Made by a program: the position numbers and the translations under genes
Assembly (NCBI RefSeq): GCF_033097525.1
Contig: NZ_CP109907.1
Coordinates: forward strand, 1,240,001-1,304,000
Source: Sphingobacterium sp. UGAL515B_05
Lineage (GTDB): Bacteria; Bacteroidota; Bacteroidia; Sphingobacteriales; Sphingobacteriaceae
DNA length: 64,000 nucleotides
Direction of reading: 5' to 3'
Part shown: one piece after another, positions 1 through 9,490 of the stretch
How positions within the stretch are numbered: the stretch's first letter is position 1
How the letters are laid out: each line of letters opens with the position of its first letter
Notes under the pieces: model-generated
Database searches by the model: none
The model's input: the letters and a program-made list of their open reading frames with translations, nothing else
Told to the model about the DNA's origin: nothing

Positions 1-110
1 TTCAGACAAGAAGAGCCTCACGTTTAGTTGCATTTTCCATCTTCCGTGGTTTCGTTAGCATCAATAGCGGCGAAAACTCACTGAAGATCCTTTCTGACCA
101 TTGGAAATAA
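1..110 (+). CDS. C-terminal end of an unrecognised gene (partial)
   Basis: One reading frame (codons starting at base 3) is open from the window edge to a TAA at 108-110 and encodes about 35 residues ending in ...LSDHWK. A strong hairpin with a T-run follows 22 bases after the stop, as expected at the end of a transcription unit. The fragment is too short for me to assign a family; the basic, mixed sequence has no motif I recognise. That it is a real gene end is inferred mainly from the stop followed by the terminator. Confidence 0.5.
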   Translation, partial: QTRRASRLVAFSIFRGFVSINSGENSLKILSDHWK

Positions 111-132
111 GCAATCCAGAAAAATAATATAA

Positions 133-167
133 AAGTCCTTGCCCTAAGAAAGCAAGGACTTTTTTTT
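133..167 (+). terminator. Rho-independent terminator
   Basis: A perfect 10-bp stem (133-142 with 152-161) with a 9-base loop is followed by a run of T. It lies just after the partial gene ending at 110 and before the histidine kinase gene, so it probably separates the two transcripts. Confidence 0.85.
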
Positions 168-189
168 ATATTTACAATAATGTAAATTG

Positions 190-3100
190 ATGAACGTGAA
201 TTCTGGTATAAAAATTCGACTACTCTTACTTATCTTGACTTTATGCTTTATAGGAACAGCTATCACCATTAAAGAATCTGTTACCAATAAGGAAATACTA
301 GACATTGATACAAAATCACTCAATGACTACATCGCGCAACAAGAAAAAAAAGTCGATCGTATTTTCAATGATTCACTCCTGCTCAAAACATTTAAAAACT
401 ACGATCAGTATCCGATAGCAGTTTATCAGGCTTTTGAAAAATTTAAAACCAACGAGAAGGTTTTTCTATTTCTTTTTAAGGACCATGAACCTAAAATGTG
501 GAGCACACATCTATTCGTGCCTATCACAGATCAGGGATTCCCAGAAAAATCCAATTTTATTCAGGATGATAACCGCTCTTACGTTGTTCGAAAAAAAACA
601 ATTGGCAATATCAGTATACTCGCTTATATTATTGTAAAAGGCTATACAAATAATAACAACCCCTATTTAAATAGCTCTTTGCGGAGAAACTTCTTCGACT
701 CCAGAAATATTGACATTGCCTCCTATACAGACACGGTCACGATTAAAAATATCTATAGCAATGAAGGGTCTTATCTGTTCTCCGTTAAGCTAAAAGATGG
801 AGAGCATGAAAATGCCTATACAATTTTGCAATTCTTCTGTTGGCTACTTGCCTGGATCGCGTTACTGATCTTCTTCAATAGCCTCTGCTTACATATGGCC
901 AAGACAGGAAGGGCCTGGTGGTCTGCGGTATTGCTATTGTCGGTATTTAGCCTTGTCAAATTTGCCGATCTTAAATGGAACCTGCTGTCCGAGAATGCGA
1001 CATTTTCAATTTTCGATTCGCGAAATTACGCCTATAATCGCTTCTTCCCCAATATATGGTCCGTGATGTCCACCACCATATTGGTACTATGGTTGGTTCT
1101 ATTTATCTATTCAATTCGCAAAGAGCTCAACTTTGACAAAATAAAAAACATCCGGCTCTTTAGAATTCCTATCGCAATCGGATTTATTCTAAGTATATAT
1201 CTATCCTTCGGTCTATTGTATGATATCGCTGGTACATTGATTACACACTCCAACAATATCTATTTTGATTTCACAAAACTTGTCGATTTACATTTCTTAA
1301 GTTGGGTAGATCTAGGCATTGTTGGCATGGGTATTTTGACCTTAAGTATCTACATTGATCTCGTACTATTTTTTCTTAAAAAATTAGAATTAAAACCGAC
1401 GCAGCTACTCAATATTCAACTGGCATGTGTCATTTTTGTCATCCTGATCATTTCCTTCTATATAGAGAAAAATAGCCTGGTCAATTTGTTACTCGCGCTG
1501 ATCATCCTTATTAAATCATTTGGCGAGAAGTATTTCGACCGACATATATTAACAAATTATATCGCGGTACTGATACTTTGGGCAATCATAAGTGCGATCA
1601 CGCACGCACGTTTCTATCAGGAACGGAACTTAATCGACATGAAAATCTTGTTGAGTAATCTACAATCAGAAGATGATGTCAATGCTGTTTCATTATTCTC
1701 TGATATTGAAAGCAGCATAGCAAACGATCAAGAATTAAAACATTTATTTAATATCAGTCTACCCTATACCAATACCGAAGGGATCAACGATTTTATCAAG
1801 AAAAAGTATTTTAGTGGCTATCTTTCCAAGTATGAGTTCAAAGCATATTATTATGATCAAAATAATATTCCGCTCAATCCAGCCAGTCAGAATAAGATCA
1901 ATGAATATCGAGAAAAGGTAATCAACAAATCGATAAAAGTCACGCAGAACTTCTACCGTGCCAGTGCGGAATTAGGTACGCATGAATACTTCTCCATTAT
2001 TCCTGTCGCCATTGACCAAAATAGGGTTGTCAATGTCATCATCAATCTTTCCAATAAAGATTTTAGTTATACGGTTCCCTATCCCGAAATCCTCACTGAT
2101 ATGCGGATCAACAATTCACAATATTATAATAAAGGGGATTATTCGATAGCCCTCTATAAAGGAGGCTCTTTAATAACACAGTTTGGAAAATATACCTACG
2201 AGAACAATTTAAGGGGGCTGAAAGGTGTTCCAGGAGAATATATTCAAGTACTGGACCGTGATGCATACCTACACATGGCTTATGTTGCCAATAAATTCTC
2301 AACATATGTTATCAGTAAACAGAAACCTTCTTTTTGGGATTATCTAGCGACTACTTCATTTTTGTTCTTGGTATTTTTTATGATTTTCATGTTTTTCCAT
2401 TTTATAAAATCATTCTATATCTTTCTTAAGAACACCAAGCTAACGTTCCGTAATTTAAAATATCAGTTCTACAAAATAATAAATAAAATACAGTATTCTA
2501 CACGTATTCAGACCTCCATTATCTCATCAGTAATACTGGCGATCCTTATATCGGCGGTAATTTCGTATATAAGTATCAACAAGCAGCTTTATAATAATAA
2601 TAGAGCAAGTAAGGAACGTTTTATTATCGAATTAGGCAAACGGATGGAAAATATGTTGACCTACACGGATGAAACATCCACCGAAACGCAGCTTATCAGC
2701 ATGCTCAAGACATTATCTGAAACTATTTCCAAAGACTTCAATCTTTATTCCAAATCAGGCAGGTTACTTTATAGCTCACAGCGTAGAATCTACGATCTGG
2801 AGCTTTTCTCTACATTCATTAATCCAGCTGCACTGAAGAATCTTTCTATCTTAAAAAAATCGGAGACGATTGAAGATGAGCGTATAGGCACTTTTCAATT
2901 TGAGACCAGTTATGCCACCATCAGGGATAAAAACTATAATACACTGGCTTATATAGGGATACCAAACTTCTCGCTTCAGAAGGAAGAAAACATCAATAAA
3001 AATCTTCTTTTAAATACGATAGTGAACATTTATTCGCTGATCATCATAGGCTTTGGTTTTTATGCGACATCTGTGGCCAACAGTGTCACCAATCCCTTGA

Positions 3101-3942
3101 GCATCATCAGTAAGAAGATCTCACAACTACGCCTGGGACAACCCAACGAACCTCTGTTTTGGCAACGCAATGATGAAATAGGTACATTGATCAAAGAATA
3201 TAATCTCATGATCATCAAACTTGAGGACTACGCTAATAAAATCAAAGATACGGAACGTGAATCCACTTGGCGCGAGATGGCTCAACAAATAGCCCATGAA
3301 ATCAAAAATCCGCTGACACCTATGAAATTAGGCATTCAGCAACTCCGCAGATCGTACAAAGACGAGGATCCTAAATTTCCAGATCGCTTCAATAAATTCT
3401 CCACTTCATTTATCGAACAAATCGATGCATTGACGCATATTGCCTCAGAATTTTCGCACTTCGCAAAATTCCCAAATACGGTAATGGAAAACATCAATAT
3501 TGTAGAAAAAGTAACAAAGTCCATTTCCTTGTACAACAATACACCAAATGTAAGTATTCGTCTCATTAACAATGTCGATCACAAAACCCTTATTGTTAAG
3601 GCGGATGGTAATGAATTATTGAGAACCTTCAATAATTTAATAAAAAATGCGATTGAAGGCGGTTATGGGCGAAAAAACATGAAGATCGAGATTTCCATTG
3701 AACGCTACTCAGACAAATTTGTCAAGATCGACATCAAAGACAATGGTTATGGAATTCCCAAAGAGATGCAGGATAAGATTTTCCAGATTAATTTCACGAC
3801 AAAGAGTTCAGGAAACGGTTTAGGGCTAGTTCTTGTCAAAAAAACAATTGAAGCCAGTAATGGACAAATTTATTTTGAGACTGTAGAAGGCGAAGGTACA
3901 ACCTTCCATATACTGCTTCCTTTGCAACAGATAGAGTCTTAA
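190..3942 (+). CDS. Large multi-pass membrane histidine kinase (NtrY-like), orphan
   Basis: This 1250-residue sensor kinase is predicted to autophosphorylate on a histidine and pass the phosphate to an unlinked response regulator. The first 760 or so residues hold about ten hydrophobic segments separated by soluble stretches. Two more membrane segments lie near residues 775-800 and 940-962. A HAMP linker follows, then a HisKA domain with the H-box HEIKNPLTP (His about 1036), an N-box with NLIKNA, and ATP-lid motifs DNGYGIP and GNGLGL. The HEIKNPLTP form of the H-box is typical of NtrY-type kinases. I chose the ATG at 190; a TTG lies directly before it. No receiver domain is fused and no response regulator gene is adjacent, so the partner is unknown. 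The signal sensed cannot be told from the sequence. Confidence 0.9.
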   Translation: MNVNSGIKIRLLLLILTLCFIGTAITIKESVTNKEILDIDTKSLNDYIAQQEKKVDRIFNDSLLLKTFKNYDQYPIAVYQAFEKFKTNEKVFLFLFKDHEPKMWSTHLFVPITDQGFPEKSNFIQDDNRSYVVRKKTIGNISILAYIIVKGYTNNNNPYLNSSLRRNFFDSRNIDIASYTDTVTIKNIYSNEGSYLFSVKLKDGEHENAYTILQFFCWLLAWIALLIFFNSLCLHMAKTGRAWWSAVLLLSVFSLVKFADLKWNLLSENATFSIFDSRNYAYNRFFPNIWSVMSTTILVLWLVLFIYSIRKELNFDKIKNIRLFRIPIAIGFILSIYLSFGLLYDIAGTLITHSNNIYFDFTKLVDLHFLSWVDLGIVGMGILTLSIYIDLVLFFLKKLELKPTQLLNIQLACVIFVILIISFYIEKNSLVNLLLALIILIKSFGEKYFDRHILTNYIAVLILWAIISAITHARFYQERNLIDMKILLSNLQSEDDVNAVSLFSDIESSIANDQELKHLFNISLPYTNTEGINDFIKKKYFSGYLSKYEFKAYYYDQNNIPLNPASQNKINEYREKVINKSIKVTQNFYRASAELGTHEYFSIIPVAIDQNRVVNVIINLSNKDFSYTVPYPEILTDMRINNSQYYNKGDYSIALYKGGSLITQFGKYTYENNLRGLKGVPGEYIQVLDRDAYLHMAYVANKFSTYVISKQKPSFWDYLATTSFLFLVFFMIFMFFHFIKSFYIFLKNTKLTFRNLKYQFYKIINKIQYSTRIQTSIISSVILAILISAVISYISINKQLYNNNRASKERFIIELGKRMENMLTYTDETSTETQLISMLKTLSETISKDFNLYSKSGRLLYSSQRRIYDLELFSTFINPAALKNLSILKKSETIEDERIGTFQFETSYATIRDKNYNTLAYIGIPNFSLQKEENINKNLLLNTIVNIYSLIIIGFGFYATSVANSVTNPLSIISKKISQLRLGQPNEPLFWQRNDEIGTLIKEYNLMIIKLEDYANKIKDTERESTWREMAQQIAHEIKNPLTPMKLGIQQLRRSYKDEDPKFPDRFNKFSTSFIEQIDALTHIASEFSHFAKFPNTVMENINIVEKVTKSISLYNNTPNVSIRLINNVDHKTLIVKADGNELLRTFNNLIKNAIEGGYGRKNMKIEISIERYSDKFVKIDIKDNGYGIPKEMQDKIFQINFTTKSSGNGLGLVLVKKTIEASNGQIYFETVEGEGTTFHILLPLQQIES

Positions 3943-4184
3943 TATGTGAAGATAGCAGTCAACAAAAATAAGACATCGAAGAAAGCTTATATGCGCTCCA
4001 TCTTCAGTGTCTCTAAATAATAAGGACCTGCCGCTCCATTTGTGTAAAGAAGGGGCCGTCACACCAACTGATGTAAATAAAAATATAGCACTCAATTAGG
4101 GCACAACTTAAATCTGATAGCATAAAACTAACAGTTAATGGATAGCCTTATTATTATATTTTAAGGATCAGATAACAAGAACAG
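3943..4184. other. Intergenic region, no gene seen
   Basis: This space lies between the converging histidine kinase gene and the coiled-coil protein gene. Open frames in it are short and unsupported. Its only clear structure is the long palindromic terminator that follows at 4185-4244. Confidence 0.6.
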
Positions 4185-4244
4185 TATACTATAAACAAAA
4201 AAGCTCTTTGCGGTCATGCAAAGAGCTTTTTTGTTTATAGTATA
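4185..4244. terminator. Bidirectional terminator with a 27-bp perfect stem
   Basis: Bases 4185-4211 are perfectly complementary to 4218-4244, leaving a 6-base loop (GGTCAT). The stem contains an A-run on one side and a T-run on the other flanking a GC-richer core (AGCTCTTTGC), so it can act as an intrinsic terminator in both directions. It sits between the convergent kinase gene (+) and coiled-coil protein gene (-), 8 bases beyond the latter's stop codon. Confidence 0.9.
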
Positions 4245-4251
4245 TCTATTT

Positions 4252-5178
4252 TTAACGCAATACAACAGTAGATCGTCCCATGATTGCATTATCTTCATAT
4301 AGCAAAACAGTATAGGCTCCTTTAGAAAATCCATCCTCTGCTGCCCAATAAACGATATAATCCTCGCCTTTGTTGGTAAATAGAATATTATGTTTAAAAG
4401 TATATTGCAATTTCTCACCGTGTACATAGAAAATATTATCGCCTTGTACGACCAAATTTCCTTGTGGATCTATAATTCTGACATATATATCACGTTCTCC
4501 ACTTTTAGCCAACGGATTATCAGCAATGGTAAAGTTGATTTTTAACTTATCGATTTTTTTAGCACGCTCTTCTACAAATTCCTTTCCATTCTTTTTGACC
4601 TGAAGGCCATTTATACTGATACTTGAAACCTTTAATGCTGAAGCAGTCGCAACCTTCTCTTTCAGATCCGAATTTGATGTAACTAATGAAGTAATCTGTT
4701 TTTCCTTTTCGACAACAGATTCGCTCAAATTGGAGTTTTGCTTCGATAAAATCTGATTTTCCTGAATCAGCCGTTGCACATTTACACGATAAGTATCCAC
4801 CTGCTTCTTAAGCTGATTGATCTTATGCTGTGCTTCATCGATATCTTTTGGAGTAATACTCTTATTTTCAAGCTTTTTACGAAGCTCTGCGATCTCAGCT
4901 CTAGAATCATCCTTCTGCACGGACATCTCTGGAGTCAATTGGACATTTTCTACATCAATTTTATCCAATTCAGCTTCAATACGATCGATTTGTACCTGCA
5001 AATTTTCTTTTTCAACTGTAAGTGTATAGACCTTTTCACCATTGGTCTTAAACTTGACATAAAAATATATGTTCGTTGCAAGTAATGCTGCTATCGCAAT
5101 GATAAAGAAGTAAATCTTCGAAGAATCTTTCTTCTTTTCTTCTTCTTTCTTACTCGAAACAACTTCTGAATTTATCAT
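4252..5178 (-). CDS. Coiled-coil, single-pass membrane protein of unknown function
   Basis: A 308-residue protein that I do not recognise by name. It has a short Lys/Glu-rich cytoplasmic N-terminus, one membrane helix at about residues 22-41, and then a long region (about 50-185) of Glu, Lys, Gln and Leu heptads typical of a coiled coil. The C-terminal 120 residues look beta-rich and end with a segment that may form an immunoglobulin-like or similar fold. The likely topology is N-in with the coiled coil and beta domain in the periplasm. It follows gmd on the same strand with a 99-base gap and may be co-transcribed, but its sequence gives no link to sugar metabolism. The convergent terminator lies directly downstream. 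Confidence 0.8.
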   Translation of the reverse strand: MINSEVVSSKKEEEKKKDSSKIYFFIIAIAALLATNIYFYVKFKTNGEKVYTLTVEKENLQVQIDRIEAELDKIDVENVQLTPEMSVQKDDSRAEIAELRKKLENKSITPKDIDEAQHKINQLKKQVDTYRVNVQRLIQENQILSKQNSNLSESVVEKEKQITSLVTSNSDLKEKVATASALKVSSISINGLQVKKNGKEFVEERAKKIDKLKINFTIADNPLAKSGERDIYVRIIDPQGNLVVQGDNIFYVHGEKLQYTFKHNILFTNKGEDYIVYWAAEDGFSKGAYTVLLYEDNAIMGRSTVVLR

Positions 5179-5277
5179 AATATACTGTCATATTCATAGG
5201 TATAAATCTATAAATTTATACTATTGAATGTTTAAACAAAAATTATTCCAGTTTTATTTTTTATTACCAATTATGAA

Positions 5278-6429
5278 TTATTCAAAATAATTCAAGGTCT
5301 CAAATCCGCCTTGTTTTAAGTATTCTTCCTTTCTCATCAGGTGAAGATCGGATTGTACCATATCTGTTACCAACATCTGAAGATCATATTTAGGCGTCCA
5401 TCCAAGTTTTGTATTTGCTTTAGTCGGATCACCAATTAATAAATCGACTTCAGTTGGCCTATAATATGCTGGATCAACTTTGACAACTGTCTGACCGAAT
5501 TTAATCAGCGATTTATCAATATTTAACTGGGCTAGGCGCTCCTCGTCAATATCGATAATTACCCCCTTCTCCTGCTCTCCCTTTCCACTGAACTCAATCT
5601 CGATTCCCAATTCTGCAAAAGCCATGCGAACAAAGTCTCTTACAGTTGTTGTCACACCTGTAGCAATTACAAAATCTTCTGCGGTTTCTTGTTGTAGAAT
5701 CAACCACATTGCTTCTACATAATCTTTGGCATGCCCCCAGTCGCGTTGTGCCGATAGATTACCAAGATATAATTTATCCTGTAGCCCTAGCGCGATTTTT
5801 GCCACAGCTCGGGTAATTTTACGTGTCACAAAAGTCTCTCCCCTTACAGGGCTCTCGTGATTGAATAAAATTCCATTACAAGCATACATCTTATAGGCTT
5901 CACGATAATTGACAGTAATCCAATAACCGTACATTTTTGCTACAGCATAAGGACTTCGCGGATAAAAAGGTGTTGTTTCACTTTGTGGAACCGCTTGCAC
6001 CAATCCATACAGCTCGGAAGTAGAAGCCTGATAGATACGGGTTTTCTCAATCATTCCCAATAATCGGACTGCTTCAAGAATCCGCAATGTACCGATACCA
6101 TCGGCATTTGCAGTATATTCCGGTGTATCAAAACTAACTTTTACGTGAGATTGCGCCGCAAGATTGTAAATTTCGTCAGGCTGTGTTTCCTGTATAATAC
6201 GAATTAAGTTGGTTGAATCCGTCAAATCACCAAAATGCAAGGTGAAATTTCTATTGTCAAGATGGGGATCTTGATAAAGATGATCAATACGATCTGTATT
6301 GAATAAAGAACTGCGACGCTTCAAACCGTGTACTTTGTAACCTTTCTTCAATAGGAATTCTGCTAGATAGGCACCATCTTGTCCTGTTATACCTGTTATT
6401 AAAGCAGTTTTCGTGTTTTGTTCAGCCAT
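5278..6429 (-). CDS. gmd: GDP-mannose 4,6-dehydratase
   Basis: Gmd converts GDP-D-mannose to GDP-4-keto-6-deoxy-D-mannose, the precursor of GDP-fucose, GDP-rhamnose and related deoxysugars of surface glycans. The 383-residue protein has the N-terminal Rossmann motif TGITGQDG (about 12-19), the substrate-side segment ASTSELYG (Ser138, Glu139) and the SDR pair YAVAK (Tyr161, Lys165), and matches the family over its full length. I chose the ATG at 6427-6429, giving [13 protein letters not shown], rather than an in-frame ATG 21 bases upstream, because the family starts close to the Rossmann strand. A fucose synthase gene (fcl) is not adjacent, so the final sugar is not shown. A palindrome lies just upstream at 6450-6473. 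Confidence 0.97.
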   Translation of the reverse strand: MAEQNTKTALITGITGQDGAYLAEFLLKKGYKVHGLKRRSSLFNTDRIDHLYQDPHLDNRNFTLHFGDLTDSTNLIRIIQETQPDEIYNLAAQSHVKVSFDTPEYTANADGIGTLRILEAVRLLGMIEKTRIYQASTSELYGLVQAVPQSETTPFYPRSPYAVAKMYGYWITVNYREAYKMYACNGILFNHESPVRGETFVTRKITRAVAKIALGLQDKLYLGNLSAQRDWGHAKDYVEAMWLILQQETAEDFVIATGVTTTVRDFVRMAFAELGIEIEFSGKGEQEKGVIIDIDEERLAQLNIDKSLIKFGQTVVKVDPAYYRPTEVDLLIGDPTKANTKLGWTPKYDLQMLVTDMVQSDLHLMRKEEYLKQGGFETLNYFE

Positions 6430-6449
6430 GTTTCTCTCTAGATTAAGCA

Positions 6450-6473
6450 ATACCTGACGAAATCGTTAGGTAT
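6450..6473. promoter_or_regulatory. Near-perfect 24-bp dyad upstream of gmd
   Basis: ATACCTGACGA (6450-6460) and TCGTTAGGTAT (6463-6473) are complementary except for one G-T pair, separated by AA. The dyad begins 21 bases upstream of the chosen gmd start. It could be an operator or, in the mRNA, a hairpin close to the start codon. Confidence 0.45.
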
Positions 6474-6617
6474 ATATCCCATTTTCATACTTAAAATAAG
6501 CTTATCCGCTCACAAGATTATCATGCATAGTTGGCTTTTTCACTGTATCGGTAAATTCCGCAGCCTATGACACAAATAAATCATAATGAATTGGGAGTGT
6601 AAAAGTATTAAATTTTA

Positions 6618-6650
6618 AACAAAAAAAGCCATAGGAATTCCTATAGCTTT
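6618..6650 (-). terminator. Terminator of the lipoprotein gene
   Basis: Read on the minus strand, an 11-bp stem (one G-U pair) with an AATT loop ends in GGC followed by seven T. It starts about 28 bases after the stop codon of the lipocalin-like lipoprotein gene. Confidence 0.8.
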
Positions 6651-6677
6651 CTGTAATTCTTCTTTTATCGTTTACGT

Positions 6678-7232
6678 TTAGTTCGAACGCGTAAAATTAA
6701 ATACTAAATAGGCTTCTCCGTTAGCAACAGTCAATGGCATACGCATAACTAATTTATTCCCATCCGAATAAGATAAATCCAAACGGTAACCTGTTGTTAC
6801 ATTCTTCGCCTTATCGCCTGCATAGATCTTTTTAAATTGAAACTGAGGTTCTCCTAAGCCTTTTCCAGGATTATAGATAGACCAAAAGATCTCACGTGAT
6901 GCGCCCGGAGCACATAAAGTTCCTTGTGCATTAAAAGTAATAGATCCTTTACCATTTCCAATAAAATTCCATGTACTACCTACGAAACATTCTGCAGGAG
7001 CTTCTTCAAATACACTTTTAATCGTGAATGAAGAAGGTAAATTCTCTCTATCGATTGTATTCAACGTCCATGTACCTTTTACAGCGGATTTCCAATCCGA
7101 AGCACTTGGACCAGAAGCTGCACTCGTGTTGGAAGAAGGATTTCCAGTTGATGTACCTTGCTTTTGTGCTCCACAAGAAAATAAGGTCACCGTAGCAAAA
7201 ATAGTTGCTAATGATAAAACGAATCGATTCAT
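6678..7232 (-). CDS. Lipocalin-like lipoprotein
   Basis: A 184-residue predicted lipoprotein. The signal peptide ends in the lipobox LFSC with the acylated cysteine at residue 20. A Gly/Ser/Thr linker (about 24-45) leads to a beta-rich domain (about 46-184) that opens with KGTWTLNTIDRE and resembles the lipocalin-like domains common in Bacteroidota lipoproteins. It has no visible catalytic motif. The start was set at the ATG giving MNRFVLSL, because a longer in-frame reading upstream would bury the signal peptide and overlap the divergent gene at 7287. The family assignment is from the pattern only; ligand and role are unknown. Confidence 0.85.
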   Translation of the reverse strand: MNRFVLSLATIFATVTLFSCGAQKQGTSTGNPSSNTSAASGPSASDWKSAVKGTWTLNTIDRENLPSSFTIKSVFEEAPAECFVGSTWNFIGNGKGSITFNAQGTLCAPGASREIFWSIYNPGKGLGEPQFQFKKIYAGDKAKNVTTGYRLDLSYSDGNKLVMRMPLTVANGEAYLVFNFTRSN

Positions 7233-7286
7233 ATCTATAAATTTTAATTTCAAATTGTATTTTTGGGGTAAATTAATCCACAAAAC

Positions 7287-7619
7287 ATGAAAATCACAGC
7301 CAAAAATCATACCATAAGCAAAATAATCGCAAAAACGCTGTTAAGGTTATTTATCATTTTATTGGCCTTTGCTTCTTATCCGCTTTTTTTAGGACAGGAA
7401 GCAAAAGGGAAATTGAATCAAATCAGCCTTGCTTTTACGAACAAGATAGCTCTCATCGCTCCTATCTTGTTATTTTGCTTCATCATTGGATTAATGATCG
7501 CTGTGCTCAAGCACAAATATAACAGAATTGACCTAAATTGGCTATTTTCTCTTGCGACTATCTTTGGTATTTTATATTTGATATTATTGTATTCAAGAAT
7601 TTACCCAACGATTGCTTAA
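7287..7619 (+). CDS. Small membrane protein, unknown function
   Basis: A 110-residue protein with three predicted membrane helices (about 18-36, 53-75 and 85-103) and a basic N-terminus, compatible with an inner membrane protein. I do not recognise the family. It is divergent from the lipoprotein gene across a 54-base gap, so the two share a promoter region, and it is followed 87 bases later by the flippase-like gene on the same strand. The hydrophobic pattern and clean spacing argue that it is real. Confidence 0.7.
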   Translation: MKITAKNHTISKIIAKTLLRLFIILLAFASYPLFLGQEAKGKLNQISLAFTNKIALIAPILLFCFIIGLMIAVLKHKYNRIDLNWLFSLATIFGILYLILLYSRIYPTIA

Positions 7620-7706
7620 GTGTAATTGCACAATTCGCCAAAGTTTCTAACTTTGGATTCTCCAAAACGCTAATTACAGCCGAACAAGATTGGATGTATA
7701 ATTTAT

Positions 7707-8621
7707 ATGGATAAAAAAAAAGGGCTCAAAATAGCCAAAAATATAGCAAAGATTGTCGTTACTGTAGGGGCCTTATACTGGGTATTCAGCAAGGTATCTC
7801 TCAAGGATCTGAAAGAAGCGGTAATCAACTCCAATCCACTCTATCTATTCTTTGCTCTAGTTGCTTATAGTATCTCTATTTTTATTTCCTCTTCGCGCTT
7901 ATTGACCTTTTTAAAGGCAATAGGTTTGGATGTTACGGAAAAATATAATTTAAAACTATACCAACTTGGCTTATTTTACAACCTCATTTTACCAGGTGGC
8001 GTTGGGGGAGATGGTTATAAGATATTCTTCCTCAGGAAACGATTCTATATTAAAGGACGAAAATTATTTACAGCCTTATTTTTAGATAGATTAAGCGGAC
8101 TATGGGCACTATGCCTAATCATTGCAGCGCTAGTCACCTATATGCCACAGCTAGGGATTCCAAACTATCTGACCATCATTTTATTTATTATAGGGAGCAT
8201 TCTCTATTACTTTATCGTAACCAAGTTCTTTAAGGAATACAAGGCAACATTTCTAAGCGCGCATTTAAAAGCTATTGGTGTACAATCAATGCAGGTTACC
8301 GCAGCAATCCTCATTCTTTATGCCTTAGGTTTTAGCGGCAAGTTCTCTCCGTACCTATTTTTATTCCTTGCATCTTCTTTGGTTTCAATTATTCCGTTTT
8401 CTGTTGGGGGATTGGGCATGCGCGAACTTGTGATTATGTGGGGAGCCGGCATATTCCAGGTCGACTCACACAATGCTGTTTTAATCACCTTGTTATTTTA
8501 TATTATTTCCGCTTTCGTTGCTCTTTCGGGAATTTATTTTATCTTTCATCCGCAGGCAATTGGAGAGGACAAATTACCTTCCGCAGAAGAAGTTGAACAA
8601 AGTCAAAAACTAGAAGAATAA
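7707..8621 (+). CDS. LPG-synthase TM / flippase-like (UPF0104) membrane protein
   Basis: A 304-residue multi-pass inner membrane protein of the lysylphosphatidylglycerol synthetase transmembrane family (YbhN-like, often called flippase-like domain). Seen in the sequence: a basic N-terminus, several hydrophobic segments, the conserved NLILPGGVGGDGYK block near residue 92 and the late SIIPFSVGGLGMRE segment, both characteristic of the family. It lacks the aminoacyl-transferase domain of MprF, so it is the membrane module alone. Members are thought to move lipid-linked molecules, but the substrate is unknown. The SDR gene begins 2 bases after its stop, which indicates translational coupling. A second, diverged family member lies at 14267-15262. 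Confidence 0.88.
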   Translation: MDKKKGLKIAKNIAKIVVTVGALYWVFSKVSLKDLKEAVINSNPLYLFFALVAYSISIFISSSRLLTFLKAIGLDVTEKYNLKLYQLGLFYNLILPGGVGGDGYKIFFLRKRFYIKGRKLFTALFLDRLSGLWALCLIIAALVTYMPQLGIPNYLTIILFIIGSILYYFIVTKFFKEYKATFLSAHLKAIGVQSMQVTAAILILYALGFSGKFSPYLFLFLASSLVSIIPFSVGGLGMRELVIMWGAGIFQVDSHNAVLITLLFYIISAFVALSGIYFIFHPQAIGEDKLPSAEEVEQSQKLEE

Positions 8622-8623
8622 AC

Positions 8624-9331
8624 ATGGCAAATATTATTATTACAGGCGCAAGCAGTGGTGTTGGATTTGAAGCGGTACTGGATTTGACCTCTAAAAAGGA
8701 CAATAAAGTAATTGCATTGGCTAGATCAGCGGACAAACTGAGAAAACTCCATGAAATTGCCGGTCAGCTCAATTATGATGGTGGCACTTTATATCCGGCC
8801 CAATTTGATATTGTTTACGATGACTATGCTACTCTTGTTCCCTTCATCCAATCAAAATTTGATAAGGTTGATATCTTGATTAACAATGCTGGAGCACTCA
8901 TCAATAAGCCATTTATGGAAACTGATGGAAAGGATTTTGCTGAAATGCTACAAACCAATGTGATGGGACACGTCAATATGATACAACACATTGTTCCCAT
9001 GATGCAATCAGGCTCACATATTGTCAATATTAGCAGTATGGGCGGATTTCAGGGATCCATGAAGTTTCCCGGACTTTCGGCATATTCAACCAGCAAAGCT
9101 GCATTAGCAGTGCTTACAGAATGCTTAGCGGAGGAATTTAAGGAAAAAGGAATCAAAGTGAACTGTCTAGCCTTAGGATCTGCACAGACTGAAATGTTCG
9201 AAGCTGCTTTTCCAGGCGTTGAAGCGGGTACTTTAGCCTTTGAAATGGGACGCTATATCGCAGATTTTGCTCAAAATGGGCATCACTATTTCAATGGAAA
9301 AATACTTCCTGTCGCCAAAACAACACCCTAA
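8624..9331 (+). CDS. SDR-family NAD(P)-dependent oxidoreductase
   Basis: A 235-residue classical short-chain dehydrogenase/reductase. It shows the cofactor motif TGASSGVG (residues 7-14), the NNAG motif (87-90) and the catalytic Ser (137/138), Tyr154 and Lys158 in YSTSK, so it should be an active NAD(P)H oxidoreductase in the cytoplasm. The substrate cannot be predicted. The gene starts 2 bases after the flippase-like gene and the pair is closed by a terminator at 9398-9436, which supports a two-gene operon. Confidence 0.93.
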   Translation: MANIIITGASSGVGFEAVLDLTSKKDNKVIALARSADKLRKLHEIAGQLNYDGGTLYPAQFDIVYDDYATLVPFIQSKFDKVDILINNAGALINKPFMETDGKDFAEMLQTNVMGHVNMIQHIVPMMQSGSHIVNISSMGGFQGSMKFPGLSAYSTSKAALAVLTECLAEEFKEKGIKVNCLALGSAQTEMFEAAFPGVEAGTLAFEMGRYIADFAQNGHHYFNGKILPVAKTTP

Positions 9332-9397
9332 TTGGAATAGCGCACTTCAAAGAGATATCCCTTGTTCTAATACACTCAGGTTGATCTAATATAGTCA

Positions 9398-9436
9398 GGA
9401 CCATTTAATGTACTATTAAATGGTCCCGATTTTTTT
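9398..9436 (+). terminator. Terminator of the flippase-like/SDR operon
   Basis: A perfect 12-bp stem (9398-9409 with 9415-9426) with a 5-base loop is followed by CGA and seven T. On the opposite strand no T-run follows the stem, so it serves the plus-strand operon. Confidence 0.85.
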
Positions 9437-9490
9437 AAACCTATTTGATCCGGAAAAAATATTAAAATTCGCGGCCTTTAGTTGATTAAA

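Noticed and set aside
3826..4095. Open frame on the minus strand at the end of the histidine kinase gene
   Set aside because: It overlaps the kinase coding end, has no family features and reads as a shadow of another frame.
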